Positions 17,794 to 27,550 are shown, counted from the first letter of the stretch. The stretch: DNA of 64,000 nt from an uncultured Oscillospiraceae bacterium (GCA_934462925.1 CAKSIT010000008.1:62001-126000), one strand, 5' to 3'. A program made the numbers and translations. Notes: generated by a model from the letters alone, not told the origin.

Positions 17794-19617
17794 TTGAAAA
17801 GAGAAGACCTCAGAAACATAGCCATCATCGCGCACGTTGACCACGGCAAGACCACTCTCGTAGACGAGATGCTAAAGCAGGGCGGCGCGTTCCGCGAGAA
17901 TCAGGTGGTAAGCGACCGCGTTATGGACAGCAACGACCTCGAGCGCGAGCGCGGCATAACCATTCTCGCAAAGAACACCGCTTGTATGTACAACGGCGTG
18001 AAGATAAACATTGTAGATACCCCCGGCCACGCGGACTTTTCGGGCGAGGTTGAGCGTATACTCAAAATGGTAAACGGCGTTCTGCTGCTTGTCGATTCGT
18101 TCGAGGGCACGATGCCGCAGACCCGCTTCGTGCTGCAAAAGGCGCTTGAACTCGGCCACAAGGTAATCGTTGTTGTAAACAAGACCGACCGCCCCGACGC
18201 GCGCAACCACGAGGTAGTGGACGAGGTGCTGGAGCTTCTGCTCGACCTTGACGCTACCGAGGAGCAGCTTGACAGCCCCGTTGTGTTCTGCTCGGGCAGG
18301 CTGGGGCTTTCGTCCTACGACCCCGACAACATGGGTACGGACTTCAAGCCCCTGTTCGAGAAGATTATCGAGCATATCCCCGCTCCCGAGGGCGACCCCG
18401 ACGGCGAGCTTCAGATGCTCGTGTCCTCCATCGACTACAACGACTATGTAGGCAGGATAGGCATAGGCAGGATAGAGCGCGGAAAGATACACGTTAATCA
18501 GGAGGTAATGGTGTGCGACCACCACAACCGCACCGCGCCGTTCAAGGCGAAGGTTGTGTCGCTTTACCAGTTCGAGGGGCTTAACAGAGTCCCCGTAGAG
18601 GAGGCTATGGTAGGCGATATAGTGTGCTTCTCGGGTATCGAGGGCATTACAATAGGGCAGACGCTCTGCTCCGTAAACTGCCCCGAGCCGCTTCCTTTCG
18701 TAAAGATAACCGAGCCTACCGTTGAAATGACGTTCTCGGTAAATACATCTCCGTTCGCAGGGCGCGAGGGCAAGTTTGTAACGTCGCGCCAGATACGCGA
18801 GCGCCTTATGAAAGAAACGCTAAAGGACGTGTCGCTGCGCGTGAGCGACGGCGAAACGCTCGACTCCTTTAACGTTGCGGGCAGGGGCGAAATGCACCTG
18901 TCGATACTCATAGAAACCATGCGCCGCGAGGGCTACGAGCTTTCCGTAAGCACGCCGCGCGTACTCCTTAAGGAGATAGACGGCGTTAAGTGCGAGCCTG
19001 TGGAGCGCCTTGTAGTGGACGTTCCCGCAGAAGCCGTAGGCTCTGTAATGCAGAGCATGGGTCAGCGCAAGGGCGAAATGCTCTCCATGCACCCCATAGG
19101 AACGCGCACCCGCCTTGAGTTCCTCGTTCCCGCAAGAGGCCTGTTCGGCTACCGCGGCGAGTTTATGACGGACACCAAGGGCGAGGGTATCATGAACTCC
19201 GTATTCGACAGCTACAAGCCGTATTTCGGCGATATCCCGAGAAGAACGGCAGGCTCGCTTGTCGCGTGGGAAACAGGTCCGTCCATTACCTACGGCCTGT
19301 TCAACGCGCAGGAGCGCGGCACGCTCTTTATCGGCGCGGGCGTTCCCGTGTACGAGGGCATGATAGTGGGCGTATCCCCAAAGGCCGGCGATATCGTAAT
19401 AAACGTGTGCAAGAAAAAGCACCTGACAAATACCCGCGCGAGCGGCTCTGACGACGCGCTGCATCTTATTCCGCCCAAGCAGATGAGCCTTGAGGAGTGC
19501 CTTGACTTCATTCAGGACGACGAGCTTGTCGAGGTTACGCCAAAGAGCATTCGCATGAGAAAGATAATCCTCGAAAGAGATTTGCGCCTTAAGGCTGAGG
19601 CAAAACAGAAAAGATAA
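17794..19617 (+). CDS. typA: Translational GTPase TypA/BipA
   Basis: 607 residues from TTG 17794, which sits 9 nt after AAAAGGAAG; the frame is open further upstream but without a ribosome site, and family length fits this start. G1 AHVDHGKTT, G2 RERGITI, G3 DTPGHAD and G4 NKTD are all present, followed by EF-G-like domains II, III and V and the TypA-specific C-terminal domain (RGLFGYRGEFMTDTKGEG). TypA binds the ribosome at the EF-G site and supports 50S assembly and stress growth. It stands alone between a promoter and a mosaic repeat. Confidence 0.96.
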   Translation: MKREDLRNIAIIAHVDHGKTTLVDEMLKQGGAFRENQVVSDRVMDSNDLERERGITILAKNTACMYNGVKINIVDTPGHADFSGEVERILKMVNGVLLLVDSFEGTMPQTRFVLQKALELGHKVIVVVNKTDRPDARNHEVVDEVLELLLDLDATEEQLDSPVVFCSGRLGLSSYDPDNMGTDFKPLFEKIIEHIPAPEGDPDGELQMLVSSIDYNDYVGRIGIGRIERGKIHVNQEVMVCDHHNRTAPFKAKVVSLYQFEGLNRVPVEEAMVGDIVCFSGIEGITIGQTLCSVNCPEPLPFVKITEPTVEMTFSVNTSPFAGREGKFVTSRQIRERLMKETLKDVSLRVSDGETLDSFNVAGRGEMHLSILIETMRREGYELSVSTPRVLLKEIDGVKCEPVERLVVDVPAEAVGSVMQSMGQRKGEMLSMHPIGTRTRLEFLVPARGLFGYRGEFMTDTKGEGIMNSVFDSYKPYFGDIPRRTAGSLVAWETGPSITYGLFNAQERGTLFIGAGVPVYEGMIVGVSPKAGDIVINVCKKKHLTNTRASGSDDALHLIPPKQMSLEECLDFIQDDELVEVTPKSIRMRKIILERDLRLKAEAKQKR

Positions 19618-19631
19618 CCAGCTTGTTAAGG

Positions 19632-19805
19632 GTTATTTTGAAATAACTTTTTTGCCTCGGGCTAAAGGTGACTGCGTCGACCTGGCCGAGGCAAAAAACA
19701 CATCTATCTCAGCAAGTGTGCGAATTGTCGGCAAGCCGACAATTCGTGCGCGCAGCTGAGATGCTTCGGCGGAAAACCCCCGTATGGGGGTTTGCGACGA
19801 TTCGT
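19632..19805 (-). repeat. Mosaic intergenic hairpin repeat, copy B (reverse)
   Basis: Reverse orientation relative to copy A. It contains a long palindrome-flanked module (TTTTTTGCCTCGG...CCGAGGCAAAAAA with a 22-nt insert), an outer 8-bp stem ATCTCAGC (19706-19713) with GCTGAGAT (19755-19762), an inner 12-bp stem CGAATTGTCGGC (19721-19732) with GCCGACAATTCG (19735-19746), and the CCCCC/GGGGG hairpin near 19775-19793. It lies between typA and the MATE gene. Confidence 0.85.
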
Positions 19806-19888
19806 ATAGGTCGGCAGTGCCGCACGAAGTCGAAGCGGCTTTGTGCGGCATTGTGTGTAGTACATAAAAAGAAACGGGGCGTTTCAAA

Positions 19889-21307
19889 ATGGTAAAGGAT
19901 ATGACAAAGGGCGCTGTCGCGCCGATACTGCTTAAGTATTCGCTGCCGCTGCTGATAAGCGTAGTTTTCCAGCAGCTCTATACGATAGCGGACAGCATGA
20001 TAGCGGGTAATTTCATCAACAAGGACGCGCTTGCGGCGATAGGCGCTTCCTACCCGATAACAATGATATTCCTCGCTATAGGCACGGGCATGAACATAGG
20101 CTGCTCTGTAGTCATTTCAACGCTTTTCGGCGCTAAGGACTACAAGAACATGAAAACGGCGGTATTCACCTCGCTTATATCAACGTTTGTGCTTGCGATT
20201 GTGCTTACCGTTGTGGGATTTTTCACGAGCGGGCTGTTCCTGCGGCTTCTCGGCACGGACGCTTCGGTTTTCAAGGACGGTCAGGACTACCTTAACATCT
20301 ACGTTTTCGGACTGGTATTCCTGTTTATCTACAACATCTGCACGGGCATATTCTCCGCGCTCGGCGACAGCAACACGCCGCTCTATTTCCTTATCGGCTC
20401 GTCGCTCGGCAACGTCGGGCTTGACCTGCTGTTCGTCGTAACGTTTCAGATGGGAGTCCCCGGTACGGCGTGGGCTACGTTCATCTGTCAGGGAATATGC
20501 GCGGTGCTTGCGTTTGTGGTGCTTATCCGCAGGATAGCTAAGATGAAAAGCCCGAAGTTCGCCTACTTTGAGTGGAAAATGCTCGGGAAGATATCCACGC
20601 TTTCCATACCGAGCATACTCCAGCAGAGCTTTGTTTCCGTTGGCAACCTCTTTATTCAGAAGCTTGTAAACTCCTGCGGCGTTGACGTTATGGCGGGGTA
20701 TTCCTCTGCGATAAAGCTCAACACCTTTGCGATAACAAGCTTCTCCACCGTGTGCAACTCGCTGTCGAACTTCACCGCGCAGAATACGGGCGCGGGCGAG
20801 CATAAGCGCGTGCGCAGCGGCTTTCGCGTGGGCGTGCTGCTTGCGGTAGGGCTTGCGGCGGTGTTCTCGCTTGTGTACTTCCTGCTTTCGTCGCAGCTTA
20901 TATACCTGTTTATGGACAGCGGCGAGGCGAATAACGCCGCGGCGGCGCAGGCGGGGCAGAACTTCCTTACGATTGTCGCTCCGTTCTATCTCGCGGTTGC
21001 CGTCAAGCTTTCCGCAGACGGCGTGCTGCGCGGCGCGGGACGTATCAAGCAGTTTATGATAACAACGTTCAGCGACCTTATACTGAGAGTTGTGTTCGCG
21101 TTCATACTCTGCCCGCTGTTCGGCGCTACGGGCATATGGCTGTCGTGGCCCGGCGGGTGGACTATTGCAATGATTATATCCGTAATATTCTACATAAGCT
21201 ATGTTATAAAGACCTCGCGCCTGCCCGTTCCCGCCGTCGAAACGCCGCAGGAAGAAGCCGAGGAGGAAACGGCGGACGCCATCTCCATTGAAGAAAACGA
21301 GGAATGA
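19889..21307 (+). CDS. MATE-family multidrug/cation antiporter
   Basis: 472 residues with about twelve hydrophobic segments in two homologous halves (ILLKYSLPLLISVVFQQLY at the start of the first; MLGKISTLSIPSILQQSF of the second), the DinF/NorM-like MATE pattern. Members export drugs or metabolites using a sodium or proton gradient. The charged tail (EEAEEETADAISIEENEE) is cytoplasmic. The ATG at 19889 has only a weak ribosome site, and ATG 19901 is possible. No local regulator, so the substrate is unknown. Confidence 0.9.
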   Translation: MVKDMTKGAVAPILLKYSLPLLISVVFQQLYTIADSMIAGNFINKDALAAIGASYPITMIFLAIGTGMNIGCSVVISTLFGAKDYKNMKTAVFTSLISTFVLAIVLTVVGFFTSGLFLRLLGTDASVFKDGQDYLNIYVFGLVFLFIYNICTGIFSALGDSNTPLYFLIGSSLGNVGLDLLFVVTFQMGVPGTAWATFICQGICAVLAFVVLIRRIAKMKSPKFAYFEWKMLGKISTLSIPSILQQSFVSVGNLFIQKLVNSCGVDVMAGYSSAIKLNTFAITSFSTVCNSLSNFTAQNTGAGEHKRVRSGFRVGVLLAVGLAAVFSLVYFLLSSQLIYLFMDSGEANNAAAAQAGQNFLTIVAPFYLAVAVKLSADGVLRGAGRIKQFMITTFSDLILRVVFAFILCPLFGATGIWLSWPGGWTIAMIISVIFYISYVIKTSRLPVPAVETPQEEAEEETADAISIEENEE

Positions 21308-21331
21308 CGCGCCATTACGACAGGAGGAGCA

Positions 21332-22306
21332 ATGACCGAGCTTACCATAACCAAAAACGACGCAGGCCAGCGCGTTGACCGCTTCCTGTCGAAAGCGTTC
21401 CCGAACCTTACGCCGCCGCTTGTGTGCAAGCTTATGAGAAAAAAGCGCATAAAGCTAAACGGCGCAAAGGCAGAGCCGTCCGCGAAGCTTGCCGAGGGCG
21501 ACGTGCTGCGCTTTTACCTGTCCGACGAGCTGCTTTCAAGGGACAAGCCGCAGCGCGAGAACGATTTCCGCAGCGTTCCGCCCGACATTGACGCAGTGTA
21601 CGAGGACGAGAACATTCTGCTTGTGAACAAGCCCGCAGGCATGGTAGTCCACGAGGACAGCGACAACACCGCGGACACGCTTATAAATCGCATACTGTGC
21701 TACCTGTGGAAAAAGGGCGAGTACCGCCCCGAGGAGGAGAACAGCTTTGTGCCGGCGCTTTGCAACCGCATAGACCGCAACACCTGCGGCATAGTGATTG
21801 CAGCAAAGAACGCCGAGGCGCTGCGTGTGATGAATCAGAAAGTGCGCGACAGGGAGCTTGTAAAGCTCTACCTATGCGTTGTGTGCGGCACGCCGTCGCC
21901 GCGCGCGGGCGAGCTTGTTTCCTATATAAAAAAGCTGCCCGACGAGAACCGCGTTCTCGTAAGCGACGTGCGCGCGCCCGACTACCTCACCGCCCGCACC
22001 AAGTACCGCGTGCTTGAAAGCAGGGGGGAACTGTCCCTTGTGGAGGCCGACCTGCTGACGGGGCGGACGCATCAGATACGCGCGCAGTTCGCCCATGTAG
22101 GCAGCCCGCTGCTGGGCGACGGCAAGTACGGGTCTAACCGCGTTAACAGGCAGTACGGGTGCAGGTATCAGGCGCTGTGTTCGTACAGGCTCACGTTCCG
22201 TTTCACAACGCCCGCGGGGTGTCTTGAGTATCTCAACGGCAAAAGCTGCGAGGTTTCCAACGTGGGGGAGCTGTGGTTCGTGCGGGTGTTCCGCGGGGAA
22301 GCGTAA
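21332..22306 (+). CDS. RluC/RluD-family 23S rRNA pseudouridine synthase
   Basis: 324 residues. N-terminal S4 RNA-binding domain (about 12-75, QRVDRFLSKAFP through IKLNGAKAEPS) and a pseudouridine synthase domain with the catalytic Asp in ALCNRIDRNTCGIVI and the LLTGRTHQIRAQFAHVGSPL motif. Which uridine it modifies cannot be read from sequence. Start 21332 follows AGGAGGAG, 24 nt after the MATE gene, so the two are probably co-transcribed. Confidence 0.9.
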   Translation: MTELTITKNDAGQRVDRFLSKAFPNLTPPLVCKLMRKKRIKLNGAKAEPSAKLAEGDVLRFYLSDELLSRDKPQRENDFRSVPPDIDAVYEDENILLVNKPAGMVVHEDSDNTADTLINRILCYLWKKGEYRPEEENSFVPALCNRIDRNTCGIVIAAKNAEALRVMNQKVRDRELVKLYLCVVCGTPSPRAGELVSYIKKLPDENRVLVSDVRAPDYLTARTKYRVLESRGELSLVEADLLTGRTHQIRAQFAHVGSPLLGDGKYGSNRVNRQYGCRYQALCSYRLTFRFTTPAGCLEYLNGKSCEVSNVGELWFVRVFRGEA

Positions 22307-22437
22307 ATCAGCATATAGCGTGTTCTTTACGTCATTTTCATATATAAGGTATGTGAAAAAACGCTCGGCTATACAAAGTGTACAAAAATTCGGCTTGAGA
22401 TTTTACTATTTTTTATGCTATTTTTTTAACAAACATC

Positions 22438-22466
22438 TTGATTAAAGTTCGGATTTTTAGTATAAT
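22438..22466 (+). promoter_or_regulatory. Promoter of gapA
   Basis: TTGATT (22438-22443), 17 bp, TATAAT (22461-22466), within a conspicuously AT-rich stretch (22380-22470) that may act as an UP element. The leader is about 70 nt and ends in AGGAGG. Confidence 0.8.
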
Positions 22467-22542
22467 ATTAGTTGATAGAAAATATCATGCGCGGAGGATA
22501 ACACCAAAGCGCAAAACAAAAACAATCAGGAGGAATATTCCA

Positions 22543-23577
22543 ATGGCAGTTAAAGTTGCAATCAATGGCTTCGGCCGTATTGGACGCCTTGCGTTCAGAC
22601 AGATGTTCGGCGCTGAGGGCTACGAGGTAGTAGCTATCAACGACCTGACCAAGCCCTCTATGCTTGCTCAGCTTCTTAAGTACGATACCGCTCAGGGCGG
22701 CTACTGCGGCAGAATCGGCGAAGGTCTTCACACCGTATCCGCTGACGATGAGGCTAACACCATCACAGTTGACGGCAAGACCCTTAAGATTTACGCAGAG
22801 AAGGACGCTAACACTTGCCCGTGGGGCGAGCTGGGCGTAGACGTTGTTCTCGAGTGCACCGGCTTCTACTGCTCCAAGGAGAAGTCCATGGCTCACATCA
22901 ACGCAGGCGCTAAGAAGGTTGTTATCTCCGCTCCCGCAGGCAACGACCTTAAGACCATCGTATTCTCCGTAAACGAGAAGACCCTTACCAAGGATGACCA
23001 GATTATTTCTGCTGCTTCCTGCACCACCAACTGCCTCGCTCCTATGGCTAAGGCGCTCAACGACTATGCTCCTATCCAGAGCGGTATCATGAGCACCATT
23101 CACGCTTACACCGGCGACCAGATGATTCTTGACGGTCCTCACAGAAAGGGCGACCTCAGACGTGCAAGAGCAGGCGCTGCTAACATCGTTCCTAACTCCA
23201 CGGGTGCTGCAAAGGCTATCGGCCTTGTTATCCCCGAGCTGAACGGCAAGCTCATCGGTTCTGCACAGCGCGTTCCTGTTCCCACCGGTTCTACCACTAT
23301 CCTTACCGCTGTTGTTAAGGGCGCTGACGTAACCAAGGAAGGCATCAACGCTGCAATGAAGGCTGCTGCTTCCGAGTCTTACGGCTACAACGAGGACCAG
23401 ATTGTTTCTTCCGATGTTATCGGTATGAGATATGGTTCTCTGTTCGACGCAACCCAGACAATGGTTGCTAAGGTTGCCGACGACCTCTACGAGGTACAGG
23501 TTGTTTCTTGGTACGACAACGAGAACTCCTACACCTCTCAGATGGTAAGAACCATCAAGTACTTCGCTGAGCTGTAA
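22543..23577 (+). CDS. gap: Glyceraldehyde-3-phosphate dehydrogenase, type I
   Basis: 344 residues. NAD-binding start [19 protein letters not shown], catalytic Cys in [15 protein letters not shown] near residue 160 and the C-terminal [14 protein letters not shown] are canonical; NDLT near residue 32 fits an NAD-preferring glycolytic enzyme. ATG 22543 follows AGGAGG with good spacing. Codon use differs from its neighbours (many GCT, GTT, TCC and AAG, few GCG), the mark of very high expression. Single-gene unit with its own promoter and terminator. Confidence 0.97.
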   Translation: MAVKVAINGFGRIGRLAFRQMFGAEGYEVVAINDLTKPSMLAQLLKYDTAQGGYCGRIGEGLHTVSADDEANTITVDGKTLKIYAEKDANTCPWGELGVDVVLECTGFYCSKEKSMAHINAGAKKVVISAPAGNDLKTIVFSVNEKTLTKDDQIISAASCTTNCLAPMAKALNDYAPIQSGIMSTIHAYTGDQMILDGPHRKGDLRRARAGAANIVPNSTGAAKAIGLVIPELNGKLIGSAQRVPVPTGSTTILTAVVKGADVTKEGINAAMKAAASESYGYNEDQIVSSDVIGMRYGSLFDATQTMVAKVADDLYEVQVVSWYDNENSYTSQMVRTIKYFAEL

Positions 23578-23610
23578 TTTTTAAGTACAGCACATACAAT
23601 AGTACATGCG

Positions 23611-23642
23611 GCCGCGCTCCTTTTTAGGGGCGCGGCTTTTTT
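23611..23642 (+). terminator. Terminator of gapA
   Basis: GCCGCGCTCC (23611-23620) pairs with GGGGCGCGGC with one T-G pair and is followed by six T. Confidence 0.9.
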
Positions 23643-23698
23643 GCGCGCTGATTCCTCATGCGCCGTCTTTTTTCACTATCAGAACTGCCAATTCTCCA

Positions 23699-23763
23699 TT
23701 GACAAGCCCTTGTAATTTTGTTATAATTGATGTGTAAGGGCGGCATGGATTACATTCCATGCC
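23699..23763 (+). promoter_or_regulatory. Consensus promoter and leader hairpin of the LOTUS operon
   Basis: TTGACA (23699-23704), 17 bp, TATAAT (23722-23727): a perfect sigma-A promoter. Starting at about +8 is a hairpin, GGCATGGA/TCCATGCC with a 6-nt loop (23742-23763), which may stabilise the 5' end of the message or bind a protein. Confidence 0.8.
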
Positions 23764-23815
23764 TGCCATAAGGACGTACAGCGGCGCATACCCGCTGTGA
23801 AAGGAGGCACGACAT

Positions 23816-24886
23816 ATGCCGTCACCTGCACCAACGGAAGAACGCGTACAGAGCGCAGGCGGTGTTCCGCCAGAGGCTGCCGCAGAGTCCCCCGAGGACA
23901 GCATTCTGCGCGAGGAACGCGAGCTTCTCGGCGCGGACGCTTCGCCCGATATACCCGCGCCCGACCTTGCCGCGCAGGAGGAAGCGCCGATACCGCCGCC
24001 GCTTCTCGACCCGCAGGATAAGGGGATAGACGCGCGCGACAGGGAGTTCCTAGCGGCGCTTGGCGCTGTGCTGGAGAAAACGCGTCCGCAGCCTGCGCCG
24101 CCCCCGCCCGCTCCCACGGAAAGCGCAGCGGAAAAGCTTGCCGTGGGCGTTGTGAAAAAGGGCGTGGGCGTGATATCTCTTGCGCTTATACTCATTTTTA
24201 TGGGCGTTGTGCTTATATGCACGCTTTTTTCGGATGAACCCGACTACCTTCTGCCCATGAAGCTCTCGCCCGTGGCTGCGGTGCTTATAGGGTTGGAGCT
24301 TCTAGCGCATTATCTGGCTTCGGGGAAGCACTTTCGCGTACATATCCCGAGTATCGTTATTTCCGCGCTGATTGTTGTAGGGTGCTGCGCTATGGCGTGC
24401 GTACTCAACAGCTCCTACAGCGAAAGCAAGACCGATTACAACAACCGCTCCGTTGCCGCTGAGATATACGACAGCAGCTACAAGGAGCTGCGCCATGTCG
24501 CGGACATTGCGAGCCTTGAGGTGGAAGTTGACCTGAACCCCGACGGCACGGGCAGGAAAAAGGGGATAGAGGCGCTCGCGGCGGGCGACTATGTTTCGAT
24601 AAGCTGCGAGTTTGCGGGGACGTGTTCAACGCCGAGGGAGTTTGCCGCGATGTGCAAGAGCATTATAGACGGCTACCGCTTTCTTGACATACCCGTGACG
24701 GAGTACCATTTCAAAAACGAGGGCAAGCTGCACAGGTTCTCGCTCGATATTGAGGGAAAGTTTGAGCAGGACTACTCGGAGAGCCGCCTTACGGAGCTTG
24801 TCGACCATATTTATGTAGAGGACTATGATTATATACCCGACCTTGAGGATTTCACAGGGACGGAGGAAACATTTCAAACGGAGTGA
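23816..24886 (+). CDS. Two-helix membrane protein of unknown function, first gene of the LOTUS operon
   Basis: 356 residues; ATG 23816 follows AAGGAGG. A long acidic, Pro/Ala-rich cytoplasmic N-terminus (about 1-115) is followed by membrane segments near 120-142 (GVISLALILIFMGVVLICTLF), near 150-165 and near 178-200 (IPSIVISALIVVGCCAMACVL), then an extracellular or lumenal domain of about 150 residues with ISCEFAGTCSTPREFAAMC. No family recognised. Only 6 nt separate it from the LOTUS gene, so the operon links a membrane protein to a predicted RNA-binding protein. Confidence 0.65.
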   Translation: MPSPAPTEERVQSAGGVPPEAAAESPEDSILREERELLGADASPDIPAPDLAAQEEAPIPPPLLDPQDKGIDARDREFLAALGAVLEKTRPQPAPPPPAPTESAAEKLAVGVVKKGVGVISLALILIFMGVVLICTLFSDEPDYLLPMKLSPVAAVLIGLELLAHYLASGKHFRVHIPSIVISALIVVGCCAMACVLNSSYSESKTDYNNRSVAAEIYDSSYKELRHVADIASLEVEVDLNPDGTGRKKGIEALAAGDYVSISCEFAGTCSTPREFAAMCKSIIDGYRFLDIPVTEYHFKNEGKLHRFSLDIEGKFEQDYSESRLTELVDHIYVEDYDYIPDLEDFTGTEETFQTE

Positions 24887-24892
24887 GGATAA

Positions 24893-27091
24893 ATGCTGAA
24901 TAAAGAAAAAAAGTACGAGATATACGCCTGCGTAAAAAAGCAGTTTCCCGACGAGGGGCTGTATCTTGTTTCAAGAGTATCGGAGTGGCTTCAGACCAAC
25001 GGCTGTTCGCCCGCGGATTTGGGTTACGGCTCTTTCAGGGAGTTTGCGGGGGAGCTTCCCGAAATATTCAATTTTCAGAGCGATAATAACGACCTGTTTA
25101 TTTGCGTTAAGTACTGGGACGAGGGGGAAAGGATAATGACCGCAACAGCGCAGGAACACCCTGCCGACAGCTTTTTCGGAACGAACAATGTAATACTCAA
25201 CGACGACATAATAGAGATGTCGCAGCAGTCGCTTTACGCGCTTACAAAGATACTCGGCAACGGCCTTACCGTGCAGGAGATGAAGCAGCAGATATACGGC
25301 GCGTTTTCTGCGGCAAAGGAGAACCACACGCTTTCGTTCCTTGCGGAGAAATACGTGTTTCCGATTGACTACTGCCGCGACGGCGCGCTTGTCAACGGCC
25401 TTGTATCAAAGAACATTTCCCCGCGCGGCAAGAGCCTGTACTTCGCTTTTGAGAAAACGCAGATATACCGCAGCGGCAATTCCCCCGAGGTGGAGGATTA
25501 TTCCGCGCAGCGCCCGACCATAAGCGACGAGGTGCGCGACAGAATATACGCGCTTATAAGCGGCAGCTTCCCTGCGGAAACGCCGCTGCACATGGCGGCG
25601 GTAAGCAAGCTTCTTACCGACCACGGCATAGACAAGGCGAACTACGGCTTTTTCAAGATGAAGGAGCTGCTGGGGCAGATGGACTTTTTGGAGCTAAGCG
25701 ACGTTGTACTGGGCGGCGTGCCGCAGGTGATGATAACGCTGCACCGCAGACCCGCCGACGCCGCGCCCGTGCAGAAGCCCGCAGTTTCAGAGCAGCGCGG
25801 GCAGACGCTTAGCGATTTCTGCAACCTGCCGCAAAAGCCGCTTACCATTTTGCAAAAGTATGTTGAGCAGACCGACGGCGAGTTCTATGACCTGAACGCG
25901 CTGCGCGATATGCTCTGCGAGGACTACGAAACGGCGCTTGCGGGCGGTACGGTGTTCACGAACGAGGGCAAAAAGAGCTTCCCCACGCGCTGGAAGAAGT
26001 CCGACGGCACGCCCGTTGAGATAACGCTGCGCCCGAGCGCTTACGAGGGCAGGCCGTGGTTTTTGTACTTTGTGGACTACACCGCGCGCGACAGGGCTGC
26101 GCGCGTTACAGACCCCGGCAGGCAGCTTGAGAATTTCGCGTTTCTCGGCAGCTGGGCGAGCTTTTTGTCGGAGCTTGCGGAAAAGGCGGTAGACGAGGAG
26201 TGGGACTTTCAGAACAACCCGCGCAGGAGCTGCCACATTCTTATACAGTACATCAAGTACACGTTCTGCCGCCTTATGCGGGAGAACAAGGTGTGCATTT
26301 CCGAGGACAGGCAGTTCGCTTCGTTCAACACGGGGCTTGTTGACAAACACTACGACGACATTTACGCGTGCTTTATCCCCAACGAGGAGGGCAGCGGCAC
26401 GCCGTGGAAGTTCACGGGGTTCTGCACGGCGGCTTCACGCGGGCTTGGCAAGCAGGTGGTTAATTACTTTAACCCGCTGCCGCAGCCGCCGCGCTACTTT
26501 ACGCGAACGGAGGACCTGTTCTACGACCTTGACAAGCAGCTTCACCCCGACTTTGACCACATAATAATAGACAACATAAGCCGCCTGCCGAGGCAGTTCC
26601 TTTTTGACCAGTTCTACGACACGCCCGAGGCGCGCGAGCTGCTCTCGTCGCTTTCACAGGTGAGAGACCGCGACGGGCGGCGTGAGATATATGAGCGGCT
26701 TAAGGATATTGTAAGCGACAACAGCAGGCTGTTTATCCGCATACAAAACCGCATTAAGGAGTCCATAGAGCTTGCAAGAAAGCGCGTGCGCTGGAATTAC
26801 AAGACGGCTATTCCGTCGTATTTCCCCAAGCGCGACACCATGTCGCTTATGCTGCCGCTGTGCCTTTACGACGGCGAAAAGCCCGACGTTGCGCTTGTAG
26901 TCGAGCGCACGCAGTCGGGCAACTATCAGGGGCAGACGATACTTACCATACCGCAGGCGTATATAGACGCGCGGCTTATGTGCCGCCTTTCAAGCGACTG
27001 GCTCAATCCCTCGCAGATTTCGCTCAACTCCGACGTATACGACGAGCAGGAGCTGTCCGCGGCGGACGACGACCTTGCGGAAATAGACTGA
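24893..27091 (+). CDS. Double LOTUS (OST-HTH) protein with DUF3825 domain
   Basis: 732 residues; ATG 24893 follows GAGTGAGG. Residues about 6-72 (LYLVSRVSEWLQTNG, then LGYGSFREFAGELPEIF) and 211-285 (LHMAAVSKLLTDHGID, then YGFFKMKELLGQM) each fit the LOTUS/OST-HTH winged helix, which binds RNA, including G-quadruplexes, in studied proteins. Residues about 412-725 match DUF3825: FLGSWASFLSELAEKA, FNTGLVDKHYDDIYACF, PWKFTGFC, PDFDHIIIDNISRLP. Between the LOTUS copies lies a region of about 100 residues that I do not recognise, with a beta-rich middle. The DUF3825 function is unknown; association with OST-HTH suggests RNA metabolism. No NYN nuclease, the usual bacterial LOTUS partner, is fused or adjacent. 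Both assignments are from memory of the families. Confidence 0.7.
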   Translation: MLNKEKKYEIYACVKKQFPDEGLYLVSRVSEWLQTNGCSPADLGYGSFREFAGELPEIFNFQSDNNDLFICVKYWDEGERIMTATAQEHPADSFFGTNNVILNDDIIEMSQQSLYALTKILGNGLTVQEMKQQIYGAFSAAKENHTLSFLAEKYVFPIDYCRDGALVNGLVSKNISPRGKSLYFAFEKTQIYRSGNSPEVEDYSAQRPTISDEVRDRIYALISGSFPAETPLHMAAVSKLLTDHGIDKANYGFFKMKELLGQMDFLELSDVVLGGVPQVMITLHRRPADAAPVQKPAVSEQRGQTLSDFCNLPQKPLTILQKYVEQTDGEFYDLNALRDMLCEDYETALAGGTVFTNEGKKSFPTRWKKSDGTPVEITLRPSAYEGRPWFLYFVDYTARDRAARVTDPGRQLENFAFLGSWASFLSELAEKAVDEEWDFQNNPRRSCHILIQYIKYTFCRLMRENKVCISEDRQFASFNTGLVDKHYDDIYACFIPNEEGSGTPWKFTGFCTAASRGLGKQVVNYFNPLPQPPRYFTRTEDLFYDLDKQLHPDFDHIIIDNISRLPRQFLFDQFYDTPEARELLSSLSQVRDRDGRREIYERLKDIVSDNSRLFIRIQNRIKESIELARKRVRWNYKTAIPSYFPKRDTMSLMLPLCLYDGEKPDVALVVERTQSGNYQGQTILTIPQAYIDARLMCRLSSDWLNPSQISLNSDVYDEQELSAADDDLAEID

Positions 27092-27100
27092 GGAGGACGT

Positions 27101-27505
27101 ATGAACGTTTCGGAGTTCAAGAACGACGAGTTCTTTTCGCTTAGAAGCAAGACGACCGTGTGGGGCAGGGAGGCCGTGCTTTACGTAGAGTTTGACGGAG
27201 AGCACGACTATTACGAAACGCTCGCGGGATATATCGACATTATAAGCGGGCGCGCCGCATGGCTCAATGAAAACAAGGCTGCCGTTATCGCGCGGCTTTT
27301 AGCGGAGGATATCCCCGCGCGCACAGGGGTAAGCGCAGAGGAGCTGCCGCAGCGCGCCTACGTGTCCGAGCTTACCGTTTACTGCGACGACGGCGTTGAC
27401 AACGTGTGGACGAACGCCTTTGTGGAGTTCGGCGAGGGCGCGCCCGCCGTGCAGATAGCGGTGTCGCCGCAGGGCGAGGTTGAGTGCAGCGGCGTATGCG
27501 GCTGA
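27101..27505 (+). CDS. Small acidic protein, third gene of the LOTUS operon
   Basis: 134 residues; ATG 27101 follows GAGGAGG, 9 nt after the LOTUS gene. It has no signal or membrane segment. The pattern YETLAGYIDIISGRAAWLNE, then a strand-rich half ending AVQIAVSPQGEVECSGVCG, resembles DUF2262/DUF2004-like small domains that often occur as immunity or accessory proteins, but the match is loose. It ends just before a strong hairpin. Function unknown. Confidence 0.6.
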   Translation: MNVSEFKNDEFFSLRSKTTVWGREAVLYVEFDGEHDYYETLAGYIDIISGRAAWLNENKAAVIARLLAEDIPARTGVSAEELPQRAYVSELTVYCDDGVDNVWTNAFVEFGEGAPAVQIAVSPQGEVECSGVCG

Positions 27506-27520
27506 AAAATATGAATGTAA

Positions 27521-27547
27521 TTTCCCGCCGATTTTGTCGGCGGGAAT
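27521..27547 (+). terminator. Terminator hairpin of the LOTUS operon, left copy of a 27-bp direct repeat
   Basis: Arms TTCCCGCCGA and TCGGCGGGAA form a 10-bp stem. The same 27 bp occur, with no mismatch, at 27727-27753 beyond the mosaic repeat; the left copy lacks the T-run and the right copy has TTTT, so the functional terminator may now be the right copy. Confidence 0.75.
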
Positions 27548-27550
27548 GAG

